The notes under the pieces are model-generated. The model was not told where the DNA came from. It saw nothing but the letters and a program-made list of their open reading frames with translations, and made no database searches. Shown piece after piece: positions 1 through 5,479 of a DNA stretch of 8,400 bases. How positions within the stretch are numbered: the stretch's first letter is position 1; the number at the start of each line of letters is the position of its first letter. A program made the position numbers and the translations under genes. The stretch is from Comamonadaceae bacterium. Its GTDB lineage: Bacteria > Pseudomonadota > Gammaproteobacteria > Burkholderiales > Burkholderiaceae_C. The DNA lies in contig CANLWQ010000076.1 of NCBI GenBank assembly GCA_947494405.1, positions 1 to 8,400 of the forward strand, given 5' to 3'.

Positions 1-2
1 AC

Positions 3-182
3 GAGGTGGACTATGACCAAACGCAGCCATGGTTTATCTTAGAGGTCAGGCGCATGCGAGGGCTCACGGATAAGACCGAAGTCACGCCCATGCTGCGGTT
101 GATTCATAACCGGTATTTCGTTGAACTCGGGGTGAACAACGCATCCCAAGCTCGAATGAACTTTATGTATATTTTTGATTAG
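3..182 (+). CDS. 3' end of a probable outer-membrane beta-barrel protein (partial)
   Basis: An open frame enters from the left edge and stops at TAG 180-182, giving 59 C-terminal residues. The visible part has four short stretches of alternating hydrophobic and polar residues (around WFILEVR, EVTPMLRLI, RYFVELGV and ARMNFMYIF). It ends one residue after an aromatic Phe. This is the pattern of the last strands of an outer-membrane beta-barrel, whose C-terminal Phe is commonly used for insertion. The stop codon overlaps the AGGAG ribosome site of the next gene, so it is probably co-transcribed with the metal-binding genes that follow; that context suggests a metal-related transport role, which is inference. 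I do not recognise the exact family. The reading frame is solid; the barrel assignment is moderate. Confidence 0.55.
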   Translation, partial: EVDYDQTQPWFILEVRRMRGLTDKTEVTPMLRLIHNRYFVELGVNNASQARMNFMYIFD

Positions 183-192
183 GAGCATCTGA

Positions 193-519
193 ATGAAGAA
201 AATCATCATCGCCTTAGCAATGGGCATAACTGCAATTTCATCCATGGCCGCCACCAGTATGAAATTCACCGTTAACGGAATGGTTTGCTCATTCTGCGCT
301 CAAGGTATCGAAAAAAGTCTGTCCAAGATGGGTGTAACCAAGGAGGTCTTCGTGGACCTAAAGAAGAAAACTGTTGCAGTGGAAGCAAAGGACGGCCAAG
401 TGCTCGACGCCAAGGCCATCTCCGCAGAGATAGTTGATGCTGGCTACGACGTGGTCAAGATTGAGACGGTGCTGCAATCTGTTGCCGAAATCAAGGCTGA
501 ATTGAAGAGCCGTAAATGA
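193..519 (+). CDS. Secreted heavy-metal-associated (HMA, MerP-like) protein
   Basis: A 108-residue protein. Residues 1-20 form a signal peptide: a lysine pair, a hydrophobic core and a small-residue cleavage zone near SMAA. The rest is one HMA ferredoxin-like domain with the metal-binding motif M30-V-C32-S-F-C35 and the family's VTKEVFVDLKKKTVAV and IVDAGYDV segments. Proteins of this kind bind a soft metal ion such as Cu(I) or Hg(II) through the two cysteines and pass it to a partner. A strong AGGAG lies seven bases before the ATG, which fixes the start. The gene overlaps the next one by four bases (ATGA), a MerP-MerT-like arrangement, so the likely job is periplasmic metal hand-over to the membrane partner. 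The C-terminal tail of about 15 residues is charged and helical. Which metal it binds cannot be read from the sequence; copper and mercury are both possible. Confidence 0.88.
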   Translation: MKKIIIALAMGITAISSMAATSMKFTVNGMVCSFCAQGIEKSLSKMGVTKEVFVDLKKKTVAVEAKDGQVLDAKAISAEIVDAGYDVVKIETVLQSVAEIKAELKSRK

Positions 520-914
520 GTCCTGACGGTATGGCTGAATCCCGAAGTGGCTTATGGTCCTCTTTTGCCAGCCTTTTCGCAAGTTCAAGCACATTGGTGT
601 GCTGCGCAATTCCTGCTCTCCTTGTGGCCCTTGGAGCGGGGGCAGCACTTTCATCCTTTGTGTCAATATTTCCGCAGGTTGTCTGGTTGAGCGAACATAA
701 GGAAGCACTGTTCGGCTTCGCGGGCTTGATGATAATTAGCAGCGGCGTATTGCAGTGGCGAAACCGAAGTGCGCCGTGCCCAATCGATCCAACCTTGCGC
801 GACGCCTGCTTGAAGACGCGCAAGACCGCCAGTACCGTTTATGCGGCCAGCGTTGTGCTCTATCTCATTGGGGGATGGTTCGCGTTCATACAGCCATGGC
901 TCGGCGAGGTGTAA
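516..914 (+). CDS. Small MerT-like membrane protein, probable metal transporter
   Basis: A 132-residue protein with three hydrophobic segments at about residues 24-50, 62-80 and 106-127. The first carries a vicinal cysteine pair, C29-C30, followed by AIPALLVALGAG, closely resembling the metal-binding first helix of MerT/MerC mercury transporters. Two further cysteines, C88 and C98, sit in the loop before the third segment, where MerT also has a cysteine pair, though with different spacing. In the Mer family a periplasmic HMA protein gives its metal to the helix-1 cysteine pair, which moves it inward. The ATG overlaps the stop of the upstream HMA gene, so translation is probably coupled. No merA, merR or merC is visible here, so a mercury resistance operon is not shown; a copper or other soft-metal role is equally possible. 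No clear terminator follows. Confidence 0.75.
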   Translation: MSPDGMAESRSGLWSSFASLFASSSTLVCCAIPALLVALGAGAALSSFVSIFPQVVWLSEHKEALFGFAGLMIISSGVLQWRNRSAPCPIDPTLRDACLKTRKTASTVYAASVVLYLIGGWFAFIQPWLGEV

Positions 915-1038
915 AAAATACGATCTATTAAACTTATCAAGCATTGCCGTCATCACCCATTGCGAGAGACACTGATTAATCAAAGGTTAGATCAGAGTCA
1001 GATCCCTCTAAGTTTCTCAGTGAGATCTATCGGCGAGT

Positions 1039-1059
1039 GCAGTTGAATCCTGCAACTGC
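1039..1059. repeat. Hairpin GCAGTTG-N7-CAACTGC
   Basis: A perfect seven-base inverted repeat (GCAGTTG 1039-1045, CAACTGC 1053-1059) with a seven-base spacer, at the 5' edge of the integrase remnant. It has no following T tract, so it is not a terminator. Its inner arms AGTTG/CAACT and its spacer length match a second hairpin at 1662-1678, beyond the tRNA fragment. Confidence 0.5.
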
Positions 1060-1424
1060 GTGAACAGCCTATTACTGCCGATCTTGGTGAATATCTTTCT
1101 GTCTATGTCTCCACGTTGCAGCCTAACGAACAATGGCTATTTCCTTCGCTTACATCCAAGAGTGGGCGCACAGTCAATCTGGACAAGCCATTTCGCCGCT
1201 GCGTGCTTGCGGCAGGGCTGGATGTCAAACAGGTAGTGCGACACACGCTGCGCCATACGGCTATCACGCACCTTGTGCAGGCTGGTGTGGATCTGCCCAC
1301 AGTGAAGAGGATCAGCGGCAACAAGAATCTGAGCATGGTCGAACGCTACAGCCACCAGAACGGCACACACATTCAGGCGGCGATGGACAAGCTATCAGAG
1401 CGGTACAAGTCGAAAATTTCTTGA
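1047..1424 (+). pseudogene. Truncated tyrosine recombinase (integrase) C-terminal remnant
   Basis: The frame is open from the TGA at 1044-1046 to the stop at 1422-1424 and encodes about 125 residues, roughly the last third of a phage/island integrase. Recognisable landmarks are REQPITADL (after the KTK-type strand), QWLFPS, the catalytic H66-T-L-R69, TAITHLVQAGVDLPTVKRISG, and the nucleophile Y101 in MVERYSH. The N-terminal arm-binding and core-binding domains and the first catalytic Arg are missing, and no good start codon precedes the homologous part. The residue after the G of the SG-K box is Asn92, where active relatives normally have His (or Trp). The frame just upstream (1016-1060) may hold a frameshifted piece of the same gene (SEI...), but this is weak. 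Together these show a decayed, probably inactive gene left by an integrated element next to a tRNA-Asn fragment. Confidence 0.88.
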
Positions 1425-1439
1425 AGGTATCTTCGGCGC

Positions 1440-1459
1440 AATTACACAGTAATTACACA
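1440..1459. repeat. Direct repeat pair AATTACACA (putative integrase arm sites, left)
   Basis: Two perfect copies of AATTACACA at 1440-1448 and 1451-1459, starting eleven bases apart (about one helical turn). They lie just after the integrase stop codon, between it and the tRNA fragment. Their reverse complement recurs on the other side of the tRNA fragment. Short direct repeats flanking a core are typical of arm-type binding sites of tyrosine recombinases. The repeat is directly visible; the function is inference. Confidence 0.55.
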
Positions 1460-1530
1460 AACGCATGAAACTCTTAAGTTTTTAAAAGCAGCTGATAAGC
1501 AAGCTTTCTAGCATCCATGCTGGTTGCAGA

Positions 1531-1575
1531 TGGCTCCTCGACCTGGGCTCGAACCAGGGACCTACGGATTAACAG
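1531..1575 (-). tRNA. tRNA-Asn 3' fragment (attachment-site core)
   Basis: Read on the - strand, 1575 to 1531 gives the anticodon loop with GTT (CTGTTAATC), the rest of the anticodon stem, the variable loop, a complete T-arm (CCTGG-TTCGAGC-CCAGG), the 3' acceptor strand and an encoded CCA. This matches the 3' 45 nt of bacterial tRNA-Asn. On the 5' side of the anticodon the sequence stops matching: CTGTTAATC is preceded by GATTT instead of the GGA of the anticodon stem. No D-arm or 5' acceptor strand follows, so this is not a working tRNA. Such 3' pieces are the duplicated core left when an element integrates into a tRNA gene; the intact tRNA-Asn should lie elsewhere on the chromosome. Its place next to an integrase remnant supports this. 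Confidence 0.85.
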
Positions 1576-1616
1576 AAATCCAGGCTCGTCAAAACCCTAT
1601 ATAAATCAATAACTTG

Positions 1617-1654
1617 CGTGTAAAAATAGCCACCGTGTAATATTTCGTGTAATT
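1617..1654. repeat. Three CGTGTAA repeats (putative integrase arm sites, right)
   Basis: CGTGTAA occurs at 1617-1623, 1634-1640 and 1646-1652. The last copy extends to CGTGTAATT, matching eight of nine bases of the reverse complement of the AATTACACA pair at 1440-1459. The copies are thus in the opposite orientation to the left pair, with the tRNA-Asn core between, as in a P-arm/core/P'-arm layout. The repeat is seen directly; the role as integrase binding sites is inferred. Confidence 0.5.
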
Positions 1655-1661
1655 GGCCAAG

Positions 1662-1678
1662 AGTTGCATATTGCAACT
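1662..1678. repeat. Hairpin AGTTGCA-TAT-TGCAACT
   Basis: A perfect seven-base inverted repeat with a three-base spacer, AT-rich in the centre. Its outer five bases and total length (AGTTG-N7-CAACT) match the hairpin at 1041-1057 on the far side of the integrase remnant. No T tract follows on either strand. It may be a recombinase or accessory-factor site, or a chance match. Confidence 0.45.
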
Positions 1679-1862
1679 GGCGAGGTGAAAACCTAGTTTT
1701 TCAGGTTTAGACCCCCGAATATTGACCCTAAAACTTCGAAGACACGCCTGGGGCTCGAACCGATAAAGGCAAAACATCAACTCCATGCTCGGGGCTTGAA
1801 CTTGATTCGGCAATATCACCAAGTCACACATGACAGCTGAAATTAAATGCCGTGGCACATTT

Positions 1863-2351
1863 CTAAGTTTTAGCTTTGCTCGTGAGGGCAGAATTTACGA
1901 CAGCGTCGTATTTTTGAAAGATTGATGATTCTCCATTCACATGGACTAAAAGCACGGAGTAAGGATCTTTGCGACCTTTGTAGAAAGGGCCGTCCATGCC
2001 TGGCGAACCCACTACCATACCTGGCACGGTCAGTCCGATGGCCTTGGGTTGTTCACGCAGCAAGCGACGAATTTCACGAACTGGCACGTGCCCCTCAATG
2101 ACATATCCACCTACTCGCGCAGTGTGGCAAGAACCCAGTTTGGCTGGCATACCAAGCTTTGCCCGCATTGCTTCATTGCCGCTTTCAAATACACGGACAG
2201 GGAATCCTGATTTTTCTAGGATGTCTACCCAATCTTTGCAGCAGCCGCAGTTTGGGTCTTTCCAAACTTCGACCAAATTGGTCTGCTGCTTTGTTGCTGC
2301 AGCTGCAAAGGGGAGCGTGAACACTCCAACAAGCCAAAATCGACGATTCAT
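1863..2351 (-). CDS. DUF411 periplasmic copper-binding protein (CopG-like)
   Basis: A 162-residue protein with an N-terminal signal peptide (RR near the start, a hydrophobic run, then AAAAT at about residue 20). The DUF411 domain follows: EVWKDPNCGCC with C35-x-C37-C38, SCHTA (C75, H76), the conserved EGHVP (H88), and a methionine-rich GMVVGSPGM segment (M112, M119). These features match CopG of copper-resistance clusters, where a Cys/Met site binds Cu(I) and a thioredoxin-like fold is present. The role is periplasmic copper or silver handling; the exact step is unsettled in the family. The ATG at 2351 is the first sensible start, although no strong ribosome site precedes it. It faces the integrase scar and is alone on this strand here, but shares a metal theme with the genes at 193-914, which suggests both were one metal-resistance region interrupted by an insertion. 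Confidence 0.9.
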   Translation of the reverse strand: MNRRFWLVGVFTLPFAAAATKQQTNLVEVWKDPNCGCCKDWVDILEKSGFPVRVFESGNEAMRAKLGMPAKLGSCHTARVGGYVIEGHVPVREIRRLLREQPKAIGLTVPGMVVGSPGMDGPFYKGRKDPYSVLLVHVNGESSIFQKYDAVVNSALTSKAKT

Positions 2352-2561
2352 GGTGGATTTTAAAAAATTTTGAAATTATTGCTTTATTTTATTGCGCTTT
2401 TAAAACTTAATGGCGCGCATATCTGTCATAGGGGTTTTGACTCATACAGCTGATTTAGCCAAGCATCATCGAAAGCGTGCTGCCAATAAAGGTGAATCCA
2501 TCAATTCAAATTTAGATTAACTTTGAGCCAGACATCAAACTATTTTGTGGCGATAAAAATG

Positions 2562-2581
2562 GGGGCATATCAGAATGCCCC
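2562..2581 (-). terminator. Hairpin, possible - strand intrinsic terminator
   Basis: Perfect seven-base stem GGGGCAT/ATGCCCC with a six-base loop. On the - strand it is followed, after two C bases, by ATTTTTAT, so it could end transcription in that direction. No - strand gene lies immediately upstream, so it may instead be a relic, or it may insulate the DUF411 gene. On the + strand it lacks a T tract. Confidence 0.3.
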
Positions 2582-2721
2582 AATTGATGGTAGCGCTAGG
2601 CTAAGTGGAAACTGCTCTCTGCGTGTTTTACGCTGAGGCGCTTGGGGTGATGATGCTTAGAATTTACGAGCCACTACCTGAGATGGAACTAATTCAACTT
2701 ACTATCTTTTTACCCCACCTT

Positions 2722-2746
2722 GGCTTAAGCCGAATTAAAAGCCGAA
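2722..2746. repeat. Palindrome and AAGCCGAA direct repeats upstream of importer operon
   Basis: GGCTTAAGCC (2722-2731) is a perfect ten-base palindrome. AAGCCGAA occurs at 2727-2734 and again at 2739-2746, twelve bases apart, about one helical turn. This lies 115-140 bp before the chosen start of the binding-protein gene and could be a regulator site. The repeats are seen; any regulatory role is a guess. Confidence 0.3.
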
Positions 2747-2860
2747 AAATTCTTTAGCTCATTCCAAATAGCCCTCACAACTTCAGCTTATGCAACTGAC
2801 GTGCCAATATATTTGAAAAGTCTGGTTAAATTAACATCTTGTTTATTAATTCTCCGTTTT

Positions 2861-3739
2861 ATGTACTTCCGTGCTTCAAAAAAATTAGTCTTATCACCTT
2901 TATACGCATGCGTACTACTTGCTTTTTTTGCCATGACACTCGCACAGGCCCAAACCATACTGCGAATCACCACCATCCCTGAGGAGGCGGCTACCGAGCA
3001 GGTTCGAAAGTTCACACCGCTTGCAACTTACCTAGAAAAACAGTTGGATACGAAAGTTCAGTTCACACCCGTGACCGACTATCCTGCTGCCGTTGAGTCG
3101 TTGGTGAACAAAAAGGTAGATCTGGTTTGGTTTGGTGGGTTCACCTTTGTGCAGGCCAGCATTCGTTCAGGTGGAAAAATTGTGCCCTTGGCGCAGCGTG
3201 AAGAAGACACTAACTTTAAATCGGTGTTCATAGCCAAGACCAATTCTGGTATCAAAAGTCTGGCCGATATGAAGGGCAAGCAAGTCTCTTTTGGTTCACA
3301 AAGCAGCACCTCAGGCCATCTGATGCCGCGCAGTTTTTTGTTGCAAGCCAATATCGAACCTGAAAAAGACTTTAAGCGCGTTGCCTACAGCGGCGCACAC
3401 GATGCAACCATCGCATCCGTGGTCAGCGGTAAGGTTGACGCCGCAGCACTAGACATTACGGTATGGCAAAAGTTCGTCTCCGAAAACAAGGTCAACACTC
3501 AGGATGTAAATGTGTTCTTCACAACTCCGTCTTACTACAACTACAACTGGTCTGTTCATGCTGATATGCCAGCTCAACAGCGCGAAAAAATCAAGGCTGC
3601 TTTGCTTGTACTAAATCCTGCAAACCCTGAGCATGCCGAAATTCTCAAACTCAATCGCGCCACCCGTTACCTGTCTACGACTCCTGAAAATTACAAAGGT
3701 TTAGAGTCGGCTGCTCGCAGCGCAGGGTTGTTGCAATAA
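2861..3739 (+). CDS. PhnD-like ABC importer binding protein, putative selenate type
   Basis: A 292-residue periplasmic binding protein. Residues 1-30 are a signal peptide (basic RASKK, a hydrophobic core, cleavage near AQA-QT). The mature part has the PhnD-family layout: LRITTIPEEAATEQVRKF, a first lobe with VTDYPAAVESL and VDLVWFGGFTFVQA, the anion-binding loop S148-STSG-H153 at a helix start, and SGAHDAT (H180). REEDTNFKSVFI, STSGHLMPR and YYNYNW(S/T)V agree, as I recall the family, with the branch named putative selenate ABC transporter binding protein, not with classical PhnD or PtxB. The role would be capture of a small tetrahedral oxyanion; selenate or selenite is the favoured ligand because senA and senB lie close by, while phosphonate or phosphite stays possible. 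I chose ATG 2861 over an in-frame GTG at 2801 because it places the signal peptide at the N-terminus; neither has a clear ribosome site. Confidence 0.85.
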   Translation: MYFRASKKLVLSPLYACVLLAFFAMTLAQAQTILRITTIPEEAATEQVRKFTPLATYLEKQLDTKVQFTPVTDYPAAVESLVNKKVDLVWFGGFTFVQASIRSGGKIVPLAQREEDTNFKSVFIAKTNSGIKSLADMKGKQVSFGSQSSTSGHLMPRSFLLQANIEPEKDFKRVAYSGAHDATIASVVSGKVDAAALDITVWQKFVSENKVNTQDVNVFFTTPSYYNYNWSVHADMPAQQREKIKAALLVLNPANPEHAEILKLNRATRYLSTTPENYKGLESAARSAGLLQ

Positions 3740-3754
3740 ACGGTTCGTTCACCT

Positions 3755-4591
3755 TTGAACATCGAGCTTTCGGCCTTACAGGCCCGACACCCATCGGCAC
3801 CTGCGCATGCCCCCGCAGCCTTGCAAGGTTTAAGCCTGCAGCTCGGTGTGGGCGAGCAGATTGCCATCATTGGCCCCTCGGGTGCAGGCAAGACAAGCTT
3901 GCTTCAAATATTGGCTTGTGCCCAGCGTCCGACCAGCGGAGAGCTTCGTTTGGGGGGGCTAGACCCTTGGCGTTTGTCAACCAGTGCGCTGCGTCGATTG
4001 CGCGGCCAATTGTTTCTTGCCCCCCAGGTACCGCCATTGCCACCGCGCCAACGCGTTGTCACCTCGGTGTTAGCCGGACGTTTGCCTGCTATGAGTTTGG
4101 CGGCCAGTTTGCGCTCGCTGTTTTATCCAAGCGATATTCCAGCAGCCTACGAAGCGCTCAGTCACTTTGACCTGAGTGACAAGTTATTCGAACGGGTCGA
4201 CCGCCTCTCGGGAGGTGAGCGTCAACGCGTGGGATTGGCCCGCGCTTTGCTGTCACCTGCCAGTCTGTGGCTCATTGACGAGCCCTTGTCTGCACTTGAT
4301 CCCATGCGCGCTCGCATGGCCATGACCGCCTTGGTAGGGCTTGCGCGTGAGCGAAAAATCACAATGGTTGCCACCTTGCACCAAGTCGACATGGCCCTCT
4401 CGCACTTTGATCGAATCATTGGTCTGCTCGACGGACAAATCGTGTTTGATTTGCCATCTGCACAAGTCACCCCCGAACGACTGGTGCATTTGTACAAACA
4501 ATACGAACATGAGTTAGGCCGCGATGCTTTGCAACCTGAGCCGGACCAAGGCCTGCTTGTGCCTGCGCCTGTTGTCATGCACTGCCGCTAA
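3755..4591 (+). CDS. ABC importer ATP-binding protein (PhnC-like)
   Basis: A 278-residue ATPase with all expected motifs: Walker A GPSGAGKTS (40-48), Q-loop Q91, signature LSGGERQ (151-157), Walker B LWLIDE with catalytic E176, D-loop SALD (179-182) and switch H209. It would power uptake through the two permeases encoded next. It starts 15 bases after the binding-protein stop, in the same frame. TTG 3755 is the only start giving a full first strand (MNIELSALQ); no clear ribosome site is seen, so translation may depend on coupling. After the ATPase core there is a tail of about 25 residues (DALQPEPDQG...) of unknown use. The Q-loop surroundings (APQVPPLPPRQRV, then LFYPS) are typical of the PhnC group. 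The substrate is set by the binding protein, so the PhnC resemblance does not prove phosphonate transport. Confidence 0.93.
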   Translation: MNIELSALQARHPSAPAHAPAALQGLSLQLGVGEQIAIIGPSGAGKTSLLQILACAQRPTSGELRLGGLDPWRLSTSALRRLRGQLFLAPQVPPLPPRQRVVTSVLAGRLPAMSLAASLRSLFYPSDIPAAYEALSHFDLSDKLFERVDRLSGGERQRVGLARALLSPASLWLIDEPLSALDPMRARMAMTALVGLARERKITMVATLHQVDMALSHFDRIIGLLDGQIVFDLPSAQVTPERLVHLYKQYEHELGRDALQPEPDQGLLVPAPVVMHCR

Positions 4592-4624
4592 GGCCAGCAG
4601 GTTCTTCGCACCTTTCTGTTGTCA

Positions 4625-5479
4625 ATGTCTGCTAAACCATTGCCCCAAGCCCAACTGGCATCCGCTGGCAAGCTTCGCGATCCAGACTTTTCATCAAGGG
4701 TGTTTTGGCTGAGCTTGGCCCTATTGACGCTCTGGCCATTGGGCGTAGCCACCGAGTTTCGACCCTGGGTGTTGTGGGAACCCGATAACCGAAAAGTGAC
4801 CCTTGATTTCTTGGCCAGTTTTTGGCCATTGGTTCACGACGCCGAATTCATGCGCATGGTTGCCCGCGAAACTTGGCGCACGATTGCCATGGCCACCGCA
4901 GGCGTCACGCTGGCTTTGCTGCTGGCTGTGCCTATGAGCTTGATGGCTGCTCGCGTTTTGTCGCTGTCGGCATTGTCGGGCCGCATGAACCGCTGGCCTG
5001 CTTTGGTGCGCTGGTGCGCGCGCGCCACCTTGATCGTCCTGCGCAGCATTCCTGAGCTGGTTTGGGCCTTGGTCTTTGTGCGCGTGGTGGGCCTGGGCCC
5101 AACGGCAGGTGTGCTGGCCATTGCACTCACCTATGGCGGCATGCTTGGCAAGGTGTATGCCGAAATCTTTGAAAGTGGGGAGAGCCATGCTACCCACACG
5201 CTGATGCGCAATGGCAGCGGTCGTTTACAAGCATTTGTGTATGCGATGCTGCCCAGTCATGCTGCCGAGCTGGCTTCTTATACCGTGTACCGCTGGGAAT
5301 GCGCTATTCGTTCATCGGTGGTGCTGGGGTTTGTCGGCGCCGGGGGCTTAGGCCAACAACTGGACAATTCGATGAAGATGTTCAATGGTGGTGAAGTTGC
5401 TACCTTGCTTTTGGTGTTCATGGCGCTGGTGGCGATAGCTGATTCTGTGAGTGCTTGGCTAAGAAGGGCTTTGTCATGA
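4625..5479 (+). CDS. ABC importer permease 1 (PhnE-like)
   Basis: A 284-residue inner-membrane protein with about six hydrophobic segments, roughly at 25-45, 85-110, 132-156, 158-175, 228-246 and 257-275. Family landmarks are RSIPELVWALVFV (140-152), the coupling EAA-type loop (about 178-210, ending YAMLP), YTVYRWE (219-225) and VGAGGLGQQL (237-246). It forms half of the transport channel and contacts the ATPase through the EAA loop. ATG 4625 was chosen; a TTG two codons earlier is also possible and neither has a strong ribosome site. It lies 33 bases after the ATPase gene and overlaps the second permease gene as ATGA, so the two are translationally coupled. Its EAA loop (SHATHTLMRNGSGRLQAF) is less canonical than that of the second permease. 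Confidence 0.92.
   Translation: MSAKPLPQAQLASAGKLRDPDFSSRVFWLSLALLTLWPLGVATEFRPWVLWEPDNRKVTLDFLASFWPLVHDAEFMRMVARETWRTIAMATAGVTLALLLAVPMSLMAARVLSLSALSGRMNRWPALVRWCARATLIVLRSIPELVWALVFVRVVGLGPTAGVLAIALTYGGMLGKVYAEIFESGESHATHTLMRNGSGRLQAFVYAMLPSHAAELASYTVYRWECAIRSSVVLGFVGAGGLGQQLDNSMKMFNGGEVATLLLVFMALVAIADSVSAWLRRALS

Larger units (their letters stand above)
1425..1862. other. Gene-free attachment-site region between integrase remnant and DUF411 gene
   Basis: I see no convincing gene here. An open frame on the - strand across 1589-1858 gives a peptide with no recognisable domain, no good ribosome site and a composition typical of chance frames next to tRNA-integrated elements. The stretch holds the tRNA-Asn 3' fragment (1531-1575), five short GTGTAA/TTACAC repeats around it, a hairpin (1662-1678), and two pieces that look like degraded T-arm sequence: CTGGGGCTCGAACC at about 1748-1761 and CTCGGGGCTTGAAC at about 1788-1801. 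All of it fits a scar left by site-specific integration. Confidence 0.6.
2352..2860. other. Long intergenic region between divergent DUF411 and ABC importer genes
   Basis: About 500 bp without a recognisable gene. The part next to the DUF411 gene (2352-2410) is very AT-rich and should hold its leader and promoter, but I cannot pick convincing -35/-10 boxes. A short frame at 2650-2758 starts with two ATGs and encodes about 35 residues, with no known motif. A hairpin lies at 2562-2581. Just before the importer operon are a perfect palindrome GGCTTAAGCC (2722-2731) and two AAGCCGAA direct repeats (2727-2734, 2739-2746), possible operator material. The importer promoter must be in this region, as no gene lies upstream on the same strand. 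Confidence 0.5.

Noticed and set aside
1617..1654. CRISPR-like array from the CGTGTAA repeats
   Set aside because: The repeats are only seven bases, spacing is irregular and short, and no cas genes are present.
1589..1858. Open frame on the - strand as a gene
   Set aside because: No ribosome site, no domain, and composition typical of chance frames; it overlaps the repeats of the attachment region.
2437..2465. TTGACT as a -35 box of a promoter
   Set aside because: The sequence 16-18 bases later has no acceptable -10 box.
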